A stretch of DNA of 64,000 nt from Rhizoctonia solani (taxonomy: Eukaryota; Basidiomycota; Agaricomycetes; Cantharellales; Ceratobasidiaceae), in NCBI RefSeq assembly GCF_016906535.1, contig NC_057382.1, positions 744,001 to 808,000 of the forward strand. Direction: 5' to 3'. Below the pieces are notes generated by a model. It had not been told where the DNA came from. It did not search any database and saw nothing but the letters and a program-made list of their open reading frames with translations. Positions 10,583 through 23,143 of this stretch are shown one piece after another. Position numbers and translations under genes: made by a program. Every line of letters starts with the position of its first letter. Within the stretch, counting starts at the first letter, position 1.

Positions 10583-13500
10583 CCTTGTCAGAGACTCCCC
10601 TAGAACCCTCAGAGGATAGTGATGAAGTGTATATTATGAAAGGAACAAATGATACTCTATCCACTTACACTTCCATTGAGGGAATCATGGACCCCATCAA
10701 AACGCTTATTGACTCTGGCTCCTCACAAAACTTCATGGATATTACCTTTGCTAGGAACCTCAAGATTCCTTTGATTGAACTTCACTCCCCTAGGACAGTC
10801 ATAGCCATTGATGGAAAAGAAGTAGAAGAAAAAATTTGATATAAGGCCATTCTAAACCTTATCATTGAAGGAAGAACCTTCTTCAGACAAACCTTTTATG
10901 CTATGCCACTAGGAGATACTCCACTCATCCTAGGTCTCTCCTGGCTAAGAAAAGCCAACCCTACCATCTGCTGGAGGGATTTCTCATTAAGCTACCAGGA
11001 TGAGGAACCTATGAAAGGAAAACTGGCAGAGATAGGGGAACTCCCTCCTGAGATAGAAGACTTCCAAGATGTATTCTCTGAAGAGCTCTTTAAACAACTC
11101 CCTCAACACAGATCCTTTGATTGCTCCATTAACTTCAAGGAAGGGAGTGAACTTCCAAAACCTGCTAAAGCCTATCCCATGTCTCCAGCAGAGTCCAAAG
11201 CCATGAAAGAATATATGGAGAAGGAACTATTGGATGGGAAAATTGAACCAAGTCACTCTCCTATTGCTTCCCCATGCTTCTTTGTGAGGAAAGCTGATGG
11301 GGGACTGAGACTAGTAGTGGACTATAGGAAGATCAATGACATCACCATCACAGATCAATTCCCCATGCCCTTGCAGTCTGACCTTCTAGAAAAGGTCAAG
11401 GATGCCAAGATTTTCTCCAAACTTGATCTGAAATCAGGATACAATGACATCAGGATCAAAGCAGGGGAGGAATGGAAAACTGCTTTCAGGACAAAGGATG
11501 GTCTCTTTCAATATTGTGTGATGCCTTTTGGATTGAGAAATGCCCCTCAAATCTTCCAGAGGTTGATGAATCATATCTTCTATGACATGATTGATGTGTC
11601 AGTGATTATCTACTTAGATGATATACTGATCTACTCTAGGAATAGAGAAGAACACACCAAACATCTCAGGGAAGTACTTAGAAGAATCAGGGACAACAAC
11701 CTGTACCTGAAACTTGCAAAGTGCCTATTCTACACCACTGAAGTAACCTATATTGGCATTGTGATCACCCCAGAAGGTATCTCCATGGAGAAAGAAAAGA
11801 TCAAGGCAGTACAGGAATGGAAGGAACCTAAGACTGTCAAGCAACTGCAGTCTTTCATAGGATTTGCCAACTTCTACAGACACTTTATCAAGGACTTCAG
11901 CACTATTGTAAAACCCCTAACTCTGCTTACCAGGCAGGAAGTAAAGTGGAAGTGGGGTGAAGCTGAACAGCAAGCCTTTGATAGAGTCAATGAGGAAATT
12001 GGAAAGGACCCAGTACTTATTCACCCTGATGCCCAGAAACCTTACTTCTTGGAAACTGATGCCTCTGGAGTAGCTATGGGTGCTGTGCTTAGTCAAAGAC
12101 ACACTGATGGCTACCTACACCCTATTGCCTTCCTATCCAAGAGCTTTGATGATGCCCAGACTAACTATGACACACATGACAAGGAGCTACTAGCCATCAT
12201 TACTTCCCTGGAACATTGGAGACTTTTCCTGGAAGGCACAACTGAGCCCATCACTGTCTACACTGATCACAAAAACCTGGAATACTGGAAGACAGCCCAC
12301 ACCTTCAACAGGGAACATGCAAGGTGGTACCAAATCCTATCACCTTTTAACTTCAACATTGTCTACAGACCTGGAAAAATGTCTGAGAAGCCTGATGCCC
12401 TATCAAGAAGACCTGATCACTTGGACATTCCCAACAAGGAACAAATAATGATTGATCCTAAACACTTCCTGGTAATGAAGGCAGAGGTAACAACAGACAT
12501 TATTTCTCAGATCAGAGAGGCTCAGGATGAAGATGAGTCAATTCAAACACTGATTGCCACTGTCAAACACAAGGAAGAACTTCCTCCTAGTGTAGCAAAA
12601 CAGTTTGCTAAATACCAATGGAAAGAAGAACTCCTATGGTATGAGGAAAGAATCTTTGTACCAGACAGCAAGGCCATCAGACTTGAACTCCTAGAACAGT
12701 ACCATGACTCCCCCATTGCTGGCCATCAAGGGCAAGCACATACTTTGGAACTCCTGTCAAGAGACTATTACTGGCCAGGAATGAAAGCCCAAGTAAACAG
12801 ATATGTGGAATCATGTGAAAACTGCCAAAGGAGTAAAGGCCACAAACATACAGCCCCTATAAGACCACTACCTATTCCAAGCAGGCCCTGGGAAGATATT
12901 GCCTATGACATGATAGTCAAACTCCCACTATCCAATGGATATGACAGTATTCTAGTGGTAATTGACCGCTTTTCAAAGCAGGCCCACTTTATTCCTTGCA
13001 TAGAAAAAACCAATGCTAAGGAAATGGCTGAAATCTTTATCAAGGAAGTATGGAAGCTGCATGGTACCCCTAGGACAACAATCTCAGATAGAGGCAGGGT
13101 ATTCAACAATGAATTCCAAAGGGCCTTATATGAGAAATTGGGAATAAAGCCTCTATACTCCACTGCCTATCACCCTGAGACAGATGGCCTTGCAGAAAGG
13201 ACAAATCAATGGTTAGAGGGATTCTTGCGCAGCTACTGCAACTATGCACAAGATGATTGGGCAAAATGGCTACCTATAGCTGAGTTCTGTCACAACCATC
13301 AAGTCAATTCTGCAACTGGCAAATCAGCCTTTGAGACAGTATATGGGATGCACCCAAGATGGAATATTGCACCTACCACCTCCAATGTACCACATGCAGA
13401 AGATATGACCACACAAATGGAACTAATCTGGGATGAAGTCAAGGCCTCCATGGAGTTCCACAAAGCAAAGGAAATAGCACCCAGACAGGAATACAAAGTA

Positions 13501-14034
13501 GGAGATAAAGTGTGGCTAATGACCACCAATATCCAAACAAAGAGACCTGCAAAGAAACTGGACAACAAGAAAGCTGGACCCTTCACTATCACTGAAAAAA
13601 TCTCATCCCATGCCTACAGACTAGACCTTCCTAATACCATAAAAATCCACAATGTCTTCCATCTCAACCTCCTGGCTCCCTTCAAAGAGGACACTGACTT
13701 CCACAGAAGATAGGTGAAACCTCCCCCCATCATAACAGAGGCAGGAGAAGAGGAGTATGAAGTGGAAAAGATTGTGGCATGGAAAAAGGACAAGGAGGGG
13801 CTGAGATATCAGGTCAGATGGAAAGGATATGATGAGCTAGAGGATACCATGGAGAGGGCTGAAAAGATTGCTCAACTGCCTGAGATTATGGAGAGATTCA
13901 AAAAGGAGTTCCCTGATGGGCCTCTACCTCCTGAAATCAAAACCCCAGGAAAGAAAAAGAGGACAATAAAGGGGAAACCTGCTTATATGAGTGTGTCTCA
14001 CTCTAACAGATATGCACCTCTTCAAGTCCCCTAA
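10565..14034 (+). pseudogene. Gypsy-E pol pseudogene (PR-RT-RH-IN-chromodomain)
   Basis: Reached by -1 frameshifting from gag. Protease motif TLIDSGSSQNF (~10,710-10,735). A TGA at 10,837-10,839 looks like CGA to TGA. A 936-codon open stretch (10,903-13,713) holds RT with VVDYRK and YLDD, RNase H with ETDASGVAMG, and integrase with an HHCC zinc domain (GHQGQ...CENCQRSKGH), the catalytic D of VVIDRFS, ISDRG and a Glu in the LAERTNQWLEG region. A TAG at 13,711-13,713 then separates the chromodomain (EEEYEVEKIVAW...RWKGYDELEDTMER). The usual TWEP is TMER, so an aromatic cage residue is missing. The protein would copy and insert the element. Confidence 0.9.
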
Positions 14035-14040
14035 AGAGGC

Positions 14041-14056
14041 GCAAAAGGGGGGGCAA
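14041..14056 (+). promoter_or_regulatory. Gypsy-E polypurine tract
   Basis: GCAAAAGGGGGGGCAA lies directly before the 3' LTR start TGTCATGAGCC. It fits the plus-strand primer of reverse transcription. Confidence 0.75.
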
Positions 14057-14511
14057 TGTCATGAGCCACACCCCTATTGTGCCCTCTATTCACATACCAG
14101 GGCACTCATGGTACACACTACGGCCACCGGAGACACGCATATACTCACACTTATGCACTCAGAGACCTCAGGTTCCCACATATAAGAGACTTATGGTCAA
14201 CATGGCTGGACTTAGTGATATTCTCTAAGTCCAGGTCACATGACCTCCCCCCCTCCAGTCCTTTATCAAATACTATACTAAACTACTACGGATTTGAGGT
14301 GGGGGGGGGATGACATAATCTCTTCTATAATATTATATTATCCAGACCTAACCTGCAGGCATTAACATTGGCCCGCAGCTAGGGGGTGGGGGTAGTGCAA
14401 TGTCCCCCAGCAACTTATATTCTTAATATATCACTGTGCATCATATATACTATATATATCTTTGACAGTGGATATATATGGTAATAACCCCTCCAGATAT
14501 GGGTTATGACA
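14057..14511 (+). repeat. Gypsy-E 3' LTR, truncated
   Basis: Matches 1032-1263 joined to 7171-7394, with the Z1 insertion absent. It stops at GGGTTATGACA; the longer copies go on into ATTGAAAACAAGC. The next base belongs to Gypsy-B1 coding sequence, so this is an illegitimate junction and not a true LTR end. Confidence 0.85.
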
Positions 14512-17500
14512 CTGTTGGTCTTGATTCAAACAAAAAACCACTACTGTTCATCAACCTACACATCCAGAATTCCCCAGCAGAACCCCTGAAAACCCTCATT
14601 GACTCTGGAGCCACATTGAATTTCATCTCCCCCTTGATTGTGGAAACATACAAAATTCCAAAAACCCAACTCAAAAATCCACAAGTTGTGAGAATGCTAG
14701 ATGGTACAATCTCCCAGACTGGTTGCATTTGGCACCAGGTTCAACTTGCGGTTTTGGCCAATGGTCACACACGTTCCATTCCTTTCCTTGTCTGCCCAAT
14801 AGGCAACACCTTGGCTATCCTTGGCATGACATGGCTCACAACAGAATCCCCCTTGATTGATTGGCAACAGGGCCTAGTAACCTTCCCCAAGCAAGTACAG
14901 ATTGCCTCTGAGGAAGAAGCAGACCCAAATCCCTTAACGGATCTCCCTAACCAATATCATGAATTCACTAAGGTATTTGGGGAAGAAGAGTTTAAAGTCC
15001 TCCCACCACACAGGGAATATGACATCTTGATTGATCTCACTCCCAATGCTAAACTCTCTCCTGGCCCAATATATGGCATTACTGATGCAGAGTCCAAGGC
15101 ACTCAAACAGCACATTGATGAAGAGTTAAAAACAGGCAAGATCTGCCCTAGTACCTCCTTGGCAGGCGCACCAGTTATGTTTGTCAAAAAGGTGGATGGT
15201 TCCCTTAGGCTAGTTGTGGATTATCAAAAACTCAATGATGTAACCCACAAGAATGTGTACCCACTCCCAAGGCAGGACAACCTCATGGCTAAATTAAGAC
15301 ACACCAAGATATTCACCAAGCTTGACTTACGCTGGGGATACAACAACGTCCAAATCAAAGAAGGGGACAAATGGAAAACTGCATTCCACACAAAATATGG
15401 CTTGTTTGAGTACTTGGTTATGCTGTTTGGTCTCACAAATGCCCCTGCAGCATTTCAGTATTTTATGATTGACCTGTTCAGGGACTTGATTGATGTCTCA
15501 GTGGTGATCTATTTAGATGACATATTAATCTTCTCAGAAAACCCCAAGGACCATCCTAGCCACGTCAGAGAGGTCCTATCACACCTAATGGAAAATCAAC
15601 TGTTTTGCAAACTGTCAAAATGCCACTTTCACGTCACTACAGTTGACTACCTAGGCATTGTCATTTCCCCTTCTGGTTTTTCCACAGACCAGAAGAAGAT
15701 TGAAGCTGTTACTTCATGGCCTACACCTAGAACTGTCAAACAGGTTCAGGCCTTCCTAGGATTTGTCAACTACCTCTGTCAATTCATTCCCAACCTCAGT
15801 TCTGTGGCACACCCACTTCACAACCTCACAAAAAAGGAAACTCCCTGGTCATGGAGTAACCTGGAAGAGGAAGCATTCCAGGAATTGAAGTCCCTTGTCA
15901 CCCAGTCACCAGTCCTTATCCATTCAAACCCAGATCTACCTTATTACCTTGAAACAGATGCATCAGGGGTAGCCATGGGAGCCATACTCAGCCAAAGAGG
16001 AAAGGATAATTGCCTCCACCCAGTAGCCTATATGTCCAAATCCTTTTCAGGAGCAGAGGCTAACTACAATACACACAATAAGGAGCTTCTGGCAATTATC
16101 AAGGCATTGGAGGAATGGCAAATCTTCCTAGAGGCAACGGACAGACCAATCCAGGTATTCATGGATCACAGAAACTCGGAATATTGGATGCAGGCTCAGA
16201 CATTTAATTGGAGACATGCCCAATGGTGCATTTTCCTGAGTGACTTCAATTTTGAGATTCACTATTGACCTGGAAAACAATTAGGAAAACCAGATGCATT
16301 ATCCAGGAGATCCAATTATATTGACACCCCTACGGAACCAGAAGTCATGATCCCAGCCAAGGTTTTTGCCAATACGTCAGAAGAGGAACTTGAGATAGTT
16401 ACAGAAATCCTCTGCCAAGGAATGGGTTGGGTGCTGCCCCACATGTCAGGCCAATTGCTGCCCCCACGCACTGGTCATTGCCCTCAAACCCTTAGAAGTT
16501 CCTCCATTTCTGTTCCATACAATTTCCTATGACTTTACCACAGGATTCCCCAAGTTGCAGGGACAGGATGCAATCTTGGTAATCATAGACTCCTTCTCCA
16601 AGTTTGGCCACTTCATTCCTACCTCAAAAAAGGTCACAGCCAAGGGACTTGCGGATTTGTTTTATTACCCATGTCTGGAAACTTCATGGGTTACTGGTCA
16701 AGACAATCTCAGACCGCAGAACAACCTTCACCGGAAAGTTCCTAAGAGCTCTCTACAAACAACTTGGAGTCAAACTGGCATTTTCCTCTGCATATCACCC
16801 TGAATCAGATGGACAGACAGAAAGGGTGAACCAGTTCATCAAGTTCTATCTTTGCTCCTACATAGCTGCTGATCATTCAGACTGGGCTGCTTGGTTGCCT
16901 TTGGTGGAATACGTGTACAATAACACCAAACACACAGCCACAGGAAAAACCCCCTTTGAGTTGGTCTATGGAAGAAACCCAGTAATGAAGCCATCCAATG
17001 TTCCATCCAATGTTCCAGAGGCAGATCAAGTAGCAGACACCCTGGCTAAAGAATGGAAAGAAGCCAAAGCAGCCCTAAGAATGAGCAAGGAAAGAATGTC
17101 CAGGGAGAAAGGAACAATACCAGAATACTCAATTGGCAAAAAGGTCTGGCTAGACGGAAAGAACATGGAGCTCAGAACCAATTCCAACAAACTAGATCCC
17201 AAACACCTAGGTCCCTTTGAAGTCACCAAGAAGATTTCCAGCCATGCCTACCACTTAAAACTTCTGGAATCCCTGAAAATTCACAACGTCTTCTACGTGG
17301 GATTACTGTCCAAATCTCATGAATCTCCAAGCCAGCTGTTCCCAGAATGCCCTCCTCCTGAAACTATAGAAGGAGAGGAGGAGTACAAAGTGGAACAGAT
17401 CCTTGATTCAAAAAGACAGCAGGGAAAATGGTTCTACCTTATCAAATGGAAGGGATACAGCCCAGAAGATAACTCCTGGGAACCAGAAGAGCTACTGGAA

Positions 17501-17577
17501 CATAGCCAAGAAGAGATCAAGCACTTCAACCAAGCTAGACTCAGAAAGGCTTGTGACTCCACCAAGAGCCTTTAAGG
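14512..17577 (+). pseudogene. Gypsy-B1 pol pseudogene (no gag or 5' LTR)
   Basis: Starts inside the protease region (DSNKKPLLFINL; active-site TLIDSGATLNFIS ~14,595-14,630). RT has VVDYQKLND and YLDD. RNase H has ETDASGVAMG. A TGA at 16,266-16,268 falls in HY*PGKQ, where CGA to TGA is likely. About 370 bases are missing near 16,410, removing much of the integrase zinc domain. A frameshift occurs near 16,660. The integrase core (IIDSFSKFGHF, ISDRRTTF, YHPESDGQTERVNQF) and an intact-looking chromodomain (EEEYKVEQIL...KWKGYSPEDNSWEP) follow. The same family lies at 43,386-48,310, 33,739-34,461 and 63,064-64,000. Confidence 0.88.
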
Positions 17578-17586
17578 GGGGGGCAA

Positions 17587-18148
17587 TGTTATAACCTCCT
17601 TACCTATACCACTGGATTCGGACGATTTTTCTGATATTTTCACTATTTTTTACGAACCCTTTATCTTATGGTTTTTGATCACGTGATCTCGGCGCTTATT
17701 ATGCCGAGATGCCGCGCCGAGATGCCGTGCCAAGGGTGCTTAGAAGAAATCCATGCTTCTGTGCAGCCCTCAGCACACTTCTTATTTCACACATGTACTT
17801 CTTTTCCCACATGCACAGACCATGTAGATAGTGCCCATACTTCTATATATACAGCAGGGAAATTGCTTGGAGACCCCAAGTCAATTTTACCTTGTCTCTT
17901 ACTCATTAGAGAAGGTAGTCAGCCAGCTAAGTAGCTGGCCCCTCAGTAGTCCAGACACTTATCCCCACTCAGTTTACTCATCACACCTCCCAGGCCTAAG
18001 GCCCCCTTGTTGACAATAGTTAGTAGTAGAGCACCTTACGTGCTAGTAGTATAGCCTTTAGAGTAGATTACATAAGCATTGTCTGTAGTAGTACAGCCCC
18101 AAGTACCCACCCTATTAGCAAGTACCCACCTTACAGTGGTGTACAACA
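17587..18148 (+). repeat. Gypsy-B1 3' LTR (562 bp)
   Basis: Preceded by a purine tract (AAGGGGGGGGCAA). Runs TGTTATAACC...GTGTACAACA. Same family as the solo copies at 58,611-59,171 (561 bp) and 43,854-44,424 (571 bp). It contains GATCACGTGATCTCGGCG and a TATATATA box at about 17,850. The right flank TGAGG continues into inverted LTR-E, whose intact sequence (reverse of ~8,060-8,073) also has TGAGG there, so B1 inserted into LTR-E. Confidence 0.88.
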
Positions 18149-18892
18149 TGAGGACTTGGCAGAGTTGGTTCTTTTTTTAGCACATGATCACATGGAGCAC
18201 CACTTAAGTATGAGTCATACTCTTGGCATGCACAGCCACAACATCAGTATGACTCATCCAATTTCCTTATATGGTAATTCTATTCCTCAAGCTGGCCTGG
18301 TTTTACCCAGAGATTGAGCACAGCCATCAACATGTGATTGTGGCAGTGCAGATAGTACTTGGTGACTAATCATTCATAACCACAGTCATGTGACTTGTGG
18401 CTGAGTTGAGTAATTGCTGACTAAGCAATTGTCATCATGCTTAGTCATACTTGATTTGTCATCAATGAGTTGATCATGTGATTTGTCTGCTGACTCATCA
18501 AAGTTTGGCCAACTAAGCTTAGTCATCCATCCATTTCATCTTCTTTCCTAATTTGGAAAGGGGATTGCCATTTTTGGTAAGTCTAGGTTGCTTAGTCTCT
18601 ATTTGTCTTGAAAGTCTTCTTCAAGTTATGTCTCTTTCCTAATTAGGAAGGTGAGTTACCATAAATGGTAATCTGAAGTTGTGTTGTTGGGACAATATGT
18701 TGTGCATCATTGATGTAGGGGCATTAGTCATCCCTATATCCCTTATAGGCAATACATATACACATATATAAGTATATATACTGGGTATAGGTAAGCAGCT
18801 TGTTTTCAATGTCATAACCCATATCTGTAGGGGTTATCACCATATATATCCACTGTCAAAGATATATATAGTATATATGATGCACAATAATA
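18149..18892 (-). repeat. Inverted LTR-E, first part
   Basis: Reverse complement of about 7,320-8,070 of the Gypsy-E 5' LTR. It is bounded on the left by the B1 LTR and on the right by transposon Z2. It continues at 22,049. The associated Gypsy-E internal region is absent. Confidence 0.8.
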
Positions 18893-21800
18893 AGGCTGGC
18901 AACAGCTGGTTTGTGCAGGTGTGCCTGGCCAGATCTGGCCCTGACCTGCTCCTAGCAGGTCAGACTAGTAACACTCCTGTAAAATAGATGAAATTGTATA
19001 TATTTCTTGACAAAAGTGCACATATATACATATTAAATCAATAAGTCCAGTTAGTTTGGTCAAAAACAAGTGGGTTTTGGTGCAATTTTCATTATCAGTG
19101 CTTATTGGCCTCAGGGCAATGCAGATAAGTACAGCAACAGCACAGCCACGGGTCAAGGTTGATTGGCCAAAGGCACAGAGGGAGTCTGGGGTCCCTCTGA
19201 CTCTTAAAGGGACGTTGGTTGAACACGTAGTTCATTGATCAGTTGGCAAGATGGGTGTTGAATCAAAGAAGAGGAAGTCTCAGAAGAAGAGTGTAGCTTA
19301 CGCTAGGACATTCAAGGTTTGACTTGTCAATTTATTGGCACAATTTATTTAATTCAAGTAACTTGGGCTGCAGAAAATAAAAGCCAAAGCAGAGACAAAT
19401 GCAGGCTTTTTGTCAAGTCTACAGGAGGATTCAAACCAGAAAGAAGTTTACAAAGCTATTGAGAACAGTAATACAGCAAGGACAGATAGAGAATATACAA
19501 ATTCAACCATCAACAGTGGATTGTTACCATCAGCAGCTGATCCTCCAATCCCAAATGTGGTGCTGCTAAACCAGGCTGACAATACAAAAGCCCAGTTAAA
19601 TCATGAGTTGAATACAACAAGTAAGTGCTGAAACATCTGGTGTAAGCCTCTTATAAGGAGTCTGCAAGGTAATAACAATACTCACTTCAACCTCTAGGTT
19701 TGTGGGCTAGTAGTTATGCACAGCAAACCAGGTTTGCTGGCTCAATTCAACAATATGCAAGCCTTTTAGATAGTATTGAAAGTTCAAACAAAAATAATGA
19801 GAACAAAGACACCCCTCAAGGTGATTGTGTAGTGACAGTAGAGTGAATTTTACTTAAGATTTTGTCCATTGTTGTATAACCAGAGCCACCAGTTCTCTTG
19901 TGGAAGAATGCACCAATCACTCCAGATATTGCCAGAAATGCTTTAGATCAATTAGAAGCTGAATTTGATGCACAACAAGCCAGTACTTTGATGGATCAGA
20001 CACTTTGTTGACAGATGGAAGCTATGCTAGCTGGTCTGCAACTATCCTGTAGCAAAGATACAAAGCAAAATTTCACAGATGCAACAGACACTGGCGCCAT
20101 TGCTACTGGTCATGCAATGTCATATGGAAAATCAGTTTGACAATTTCTTTGTTTGTACATGGAAAGTGAGTGCCTGCCAGGTAACCGGTATGGAAACACA
20201 TGCAGCACTACAATATTTCATGACAAAGATCTATATACAGAGGTAAAAAGTCATCTACGCAGTCTTGGGAAACATATCAAAGCTGAAGATGCAATACTAT
20301 ACTTATTGCACCCAGAGGTCAAAGATTGTTCCAAGATAGAAAACGTCCCATCATTGCAAACAATACAACACTGGATGAAGAAAAAGCTAGGTTATAAATG
20401 GAGAAAAGAACTCAAATGTCAATATGTTGATGGTCATGAACGCAAAGATGTTATCAATTACTGCAACAATATATTCATCCCAGAATGGACTAAATTGGAG
20501 CAACAAATGGAAAAATGGGATTGAAAAACTATGGAAAGGATCCTGCCAACCTTAGAGCCAGGAGAAAAACCCATTGCAGTATTTATGCACAACAAGGTTA
20601 TATATTATGGGAACAACCAACAAATTGATTCCTAGTGGGTGGGAGACAATGAGACTCCACAGCCTGTTGCAAAAGGTGTGGGGCAATCATACATGTATTC
20701 TGGGTATGTTTCAACAAATGGATGGCTCCAAAACAATGACCCGTGAGTATGGCTAGTCATTTGAACACATAAACCAACTTAATTCCATTAAATTCATAGA
20801 GATAAAAACCCAGAGGTCATTCTTTGTCCTGGGAACTCAAGAGATAGGTTTATAAACAACCCACTGGTCTGCAAACAACTTGTATGCAGCATCAAAGCAG
20901 CATGTGAGGAATTTCCAGGTCATGAATTAGTCTTTGTATACAACAACACAACTACACATACCAAGCAAAGAGATAATGCCCCAAGTGCAACAAAGATGAC
21001 ACTTGGGCCATCCAAAATTTTGGAGTTGTTGTACCAGATCTGGAGGCTGGTCCAAATAAAACCAAGAAGATTCCAATGGGTGATGCACAATTGGCTAACG
21101 GTACTCCCCAACTGTTGTATTACCCAATGGATCACCCCAATCATCCTGGAGAGTTTAAAGGGATTGTAAACATATTGAGAAAGTGGGAAATTGAAGCTGG
21201 GCATCTAAACCTCCAGTGCCCAAAATTTTGATGTCCCCCAGGTCCCCAAGAATGTTGTGCATGCCATGTACTATTCAATCAGCCAGATTTTGCTAACCAG
21301 AAGTCAATACTTGAAGAAATTGCAGAATCATATGGCTGTTGAGTATTGTTCCTCCCAAAATTTCATTGCAAACTCAATCCAATTGAACAATGCTGGGGAT
21401 ATGCAAAGCACTGCTATTGACAAATGCTCTGTCCAAGGAGTGAACCTGAAATCAAGGCAAATATGGTGGCATCTTTAAATTCAGTCCCATTAGAGTCAAT
21501 TCAAAGGTATGTGTTCTTAAATATACTATAATGAAGAGCTCAACTATTCTGTTACAATACATGCAGGTTTTGGATTGGTTGCTTTGATTCATTGATGCTT
21601 ACAGGCATGGATTAAATGGCCAACAGGCTGCATGGGCTACTAAAAAGTATCATAGCCACTGTGTACTTCCTGAGAGTATAATGGACAAAATGGAAGCATG
21701 TGCCAAGTTTTTTGAAGACAAAGAAATCACTGACAACAACCATTCATGACCCCAGACTCCCTCTGCACCTTTGGCCAATCAACCTTGACCTGTGGCTGTG

Positions 21801-22048
21801 CTGTGGCTGTACTTATCTGCGTTGCCCTGAGGCCAATAAGAACTGATAATGAAAATTGCACCAAAACCCACTTGTTTTTGACCAAACTAACTGGACTTAT
21901 TGATTTAATATGTATATACCTGCACTTTTGTCAAGAAGTATATACAATTTTATCTATTTTACAGGAGTGTTACTAGTCCAACCTGCTAGGAGCAGGTCAG
22001 GGCCAGATCTGGCCAGGCACACCTGCACAAACCAGCTGTTGCCAGCCT
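18893..22048 (+). mobile_element. Z2: long-TIR DNA transposon, 3.16 kb
   Basis: The ends are inverted repeats of about 300 bp starting AGGCTGGCAACAGCTGGTTT. The left repeat runs to about 19,195 and the right repeat starts at about 21,748. TA is present on both sides (18,891-18,892 and 22,049-22,050). It lies inside inverted LTR-E, which resumes at once on the right. The one gene is a decayed transposase of the Z1 family. TIR length, TA flanks and intron positions match Z1 although the TIR sequences differ. Confidence 0.85.
19251..21735 (+). pseudogene. Z2 DDE transposase pseudogene
   Basis: Likely start is ATG 19,251 (basic MGVESKKRKSQKK). The best preserved part, 20,153-20,524, has DGHERKDVINY. 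Later segments read NGWL before a GTGAGT donor (intron 20,743-20,799), VYNNTTTHTK (~20,935-20,965), QCPK...CCACHVLFNQPDF (~21,215-21,290) and PKFHCKLNPIEQCWGYAK (~21,350-21,405). A second intron fits at 21,507-21,566. The order matches Z1. Several stops and frameshifts are present. Both would-be catalytic Asp positions read Asn (HNK, YNN), as in Z1. Identification by shared motifs is firm; function is lost. Confidence 0.78.
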
Positions 22049-22412
22049 TATATTAATAACATAAGTTGCTGGGAGATGTTGCACTCCCCCTGCCCCCTTG
22101 CTGCAGGCCAATGTTAAGGGAGCCCATGGGCAAGGTCTGAATATTACATTATTATAGAAGAGATTATGTCATCCCCCCCCACCTCAAATCTGTAGTAGTT
22201 TAGTATAGTATTTGATAAAGGACTGGAGGGGGGGAGGTCATGTGACCTGGACTTAGAGAATATCACTAAGTCCAGCCATGTTGACCATAAGTCTCTTATA
22301 TGTAGGAACTCGGAGGTTCTGACTGCATATGTGCGAGTATATGCGTGCTTGCGGTCACGTTGGCGTGCAACATGAGTGTGTTGGAGGCTTGACAAGGTCA
22401 GGACTCATGGAA
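22049..22412 (-). repeat. Inverted LTR-E, second part
   Basis: Continues 18,149-18,892 across Z2 and corresponds in reverse to 14,100-14,440. Similarity fades after about 22,345, and the expected terminal GGCTCATGACA is only partly recognisable near 22,405. Gypsy-A RT sequence follows. Confidence 0.75.
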
Positions 22413-22562
22413 AGAATGGAGTAGGTTGTGACAGTTCCCCTGTAATGTTTGTGCCAAAGAAGGATGGTTCCTGCCAATTGGTTGTTGACTACTGCCAATT
22501 GAATAACTGAACTAAGAAGAACATCTACCCTTTACCCCATCCCAATGACCTCATGGCCCAGC

Positions 22563-23143
22563 TGTTGTACACACACATATACCAAGGGAATTTATTCCTA
22601 ATTTCTTGGATTTAAACAAAGGCAAACAGACAACATTTTTAATCATGTGACATTGGTACTTATATCATGCACTAAGCACCAAGCCATGTCCCCATCTGCA
22701 CTTACCCATCACACATAGCCACCTCCACCTATGATGTCATCATGACATGTCAGTGACACATGTGCATGAGTAAGGCCAACTGCAGAGCAGGTTTCTTATT
22801 GGTTATGGTTTTGCATATTTTATATTTGTAATTAGCTATGCTCTGTAATTTATAAGGAGGCCAACCAACCATGGTAACACCCAGGTCAATTACCTCTTGT
22901 TGCATCCCCACACTGTACAAGGCCCTTAAGGCCAGTAACCACTAAGTCCCACCTGTACTTGTTGCCTTAAGCAACTTGCTCATTGTAGATACATAGCTTG
23001 CCATTGCCCTTATGGCCTTGGTCATTGTATTTAGGTAGTTAGTTGTTGTAGGTAGCATTGCCACCACCTTATGTGGTTTTCACTTAGTTACATATGGCCA
23101 CAAGCACCTGCTGCCTTGATGCCCCTTACAGACATCTAGGACA
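22563..23143 (+). mobile_element. Solo LTR-A, 581 bp, TSD CCAGC
   Basis: TGTTGTACAC...ATCTAGGACA with exact CCAGC duplications (22,558-22,562 and 23,144-23,148), inserted between LMAQL and CGAKIFTK of the Gypsy-A RT. The LTR has an AATCATGTGAC module near 22,645 and CTTAAG-centred repeats in its 3' half. Confidence 0.93.

Larger units (their letters stand above)
1032..14511 (+). mobile_element. Gypsy-E: chromodomain Ty3/gypsy element with a transposon nest in its 5' LTR
   Basis: The 5' LTR starts at 1032 and is split at 1263/7171 by transposon Z1. Gag-pol occupies about 8,591-14,034. The 3' LTR starts at 14,057 after a purine tract and is truncated at 14,511, where Gypsy-B1 sequence begins. 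Order is gag, protease, RT, RNase H, integrase, chromodomain, the chromovirus order. The left flank is GGTAA; no matching right TSD exists because the 3' end is lost. Coding capacity is broken by at least five stops. Confidence 0.85.
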
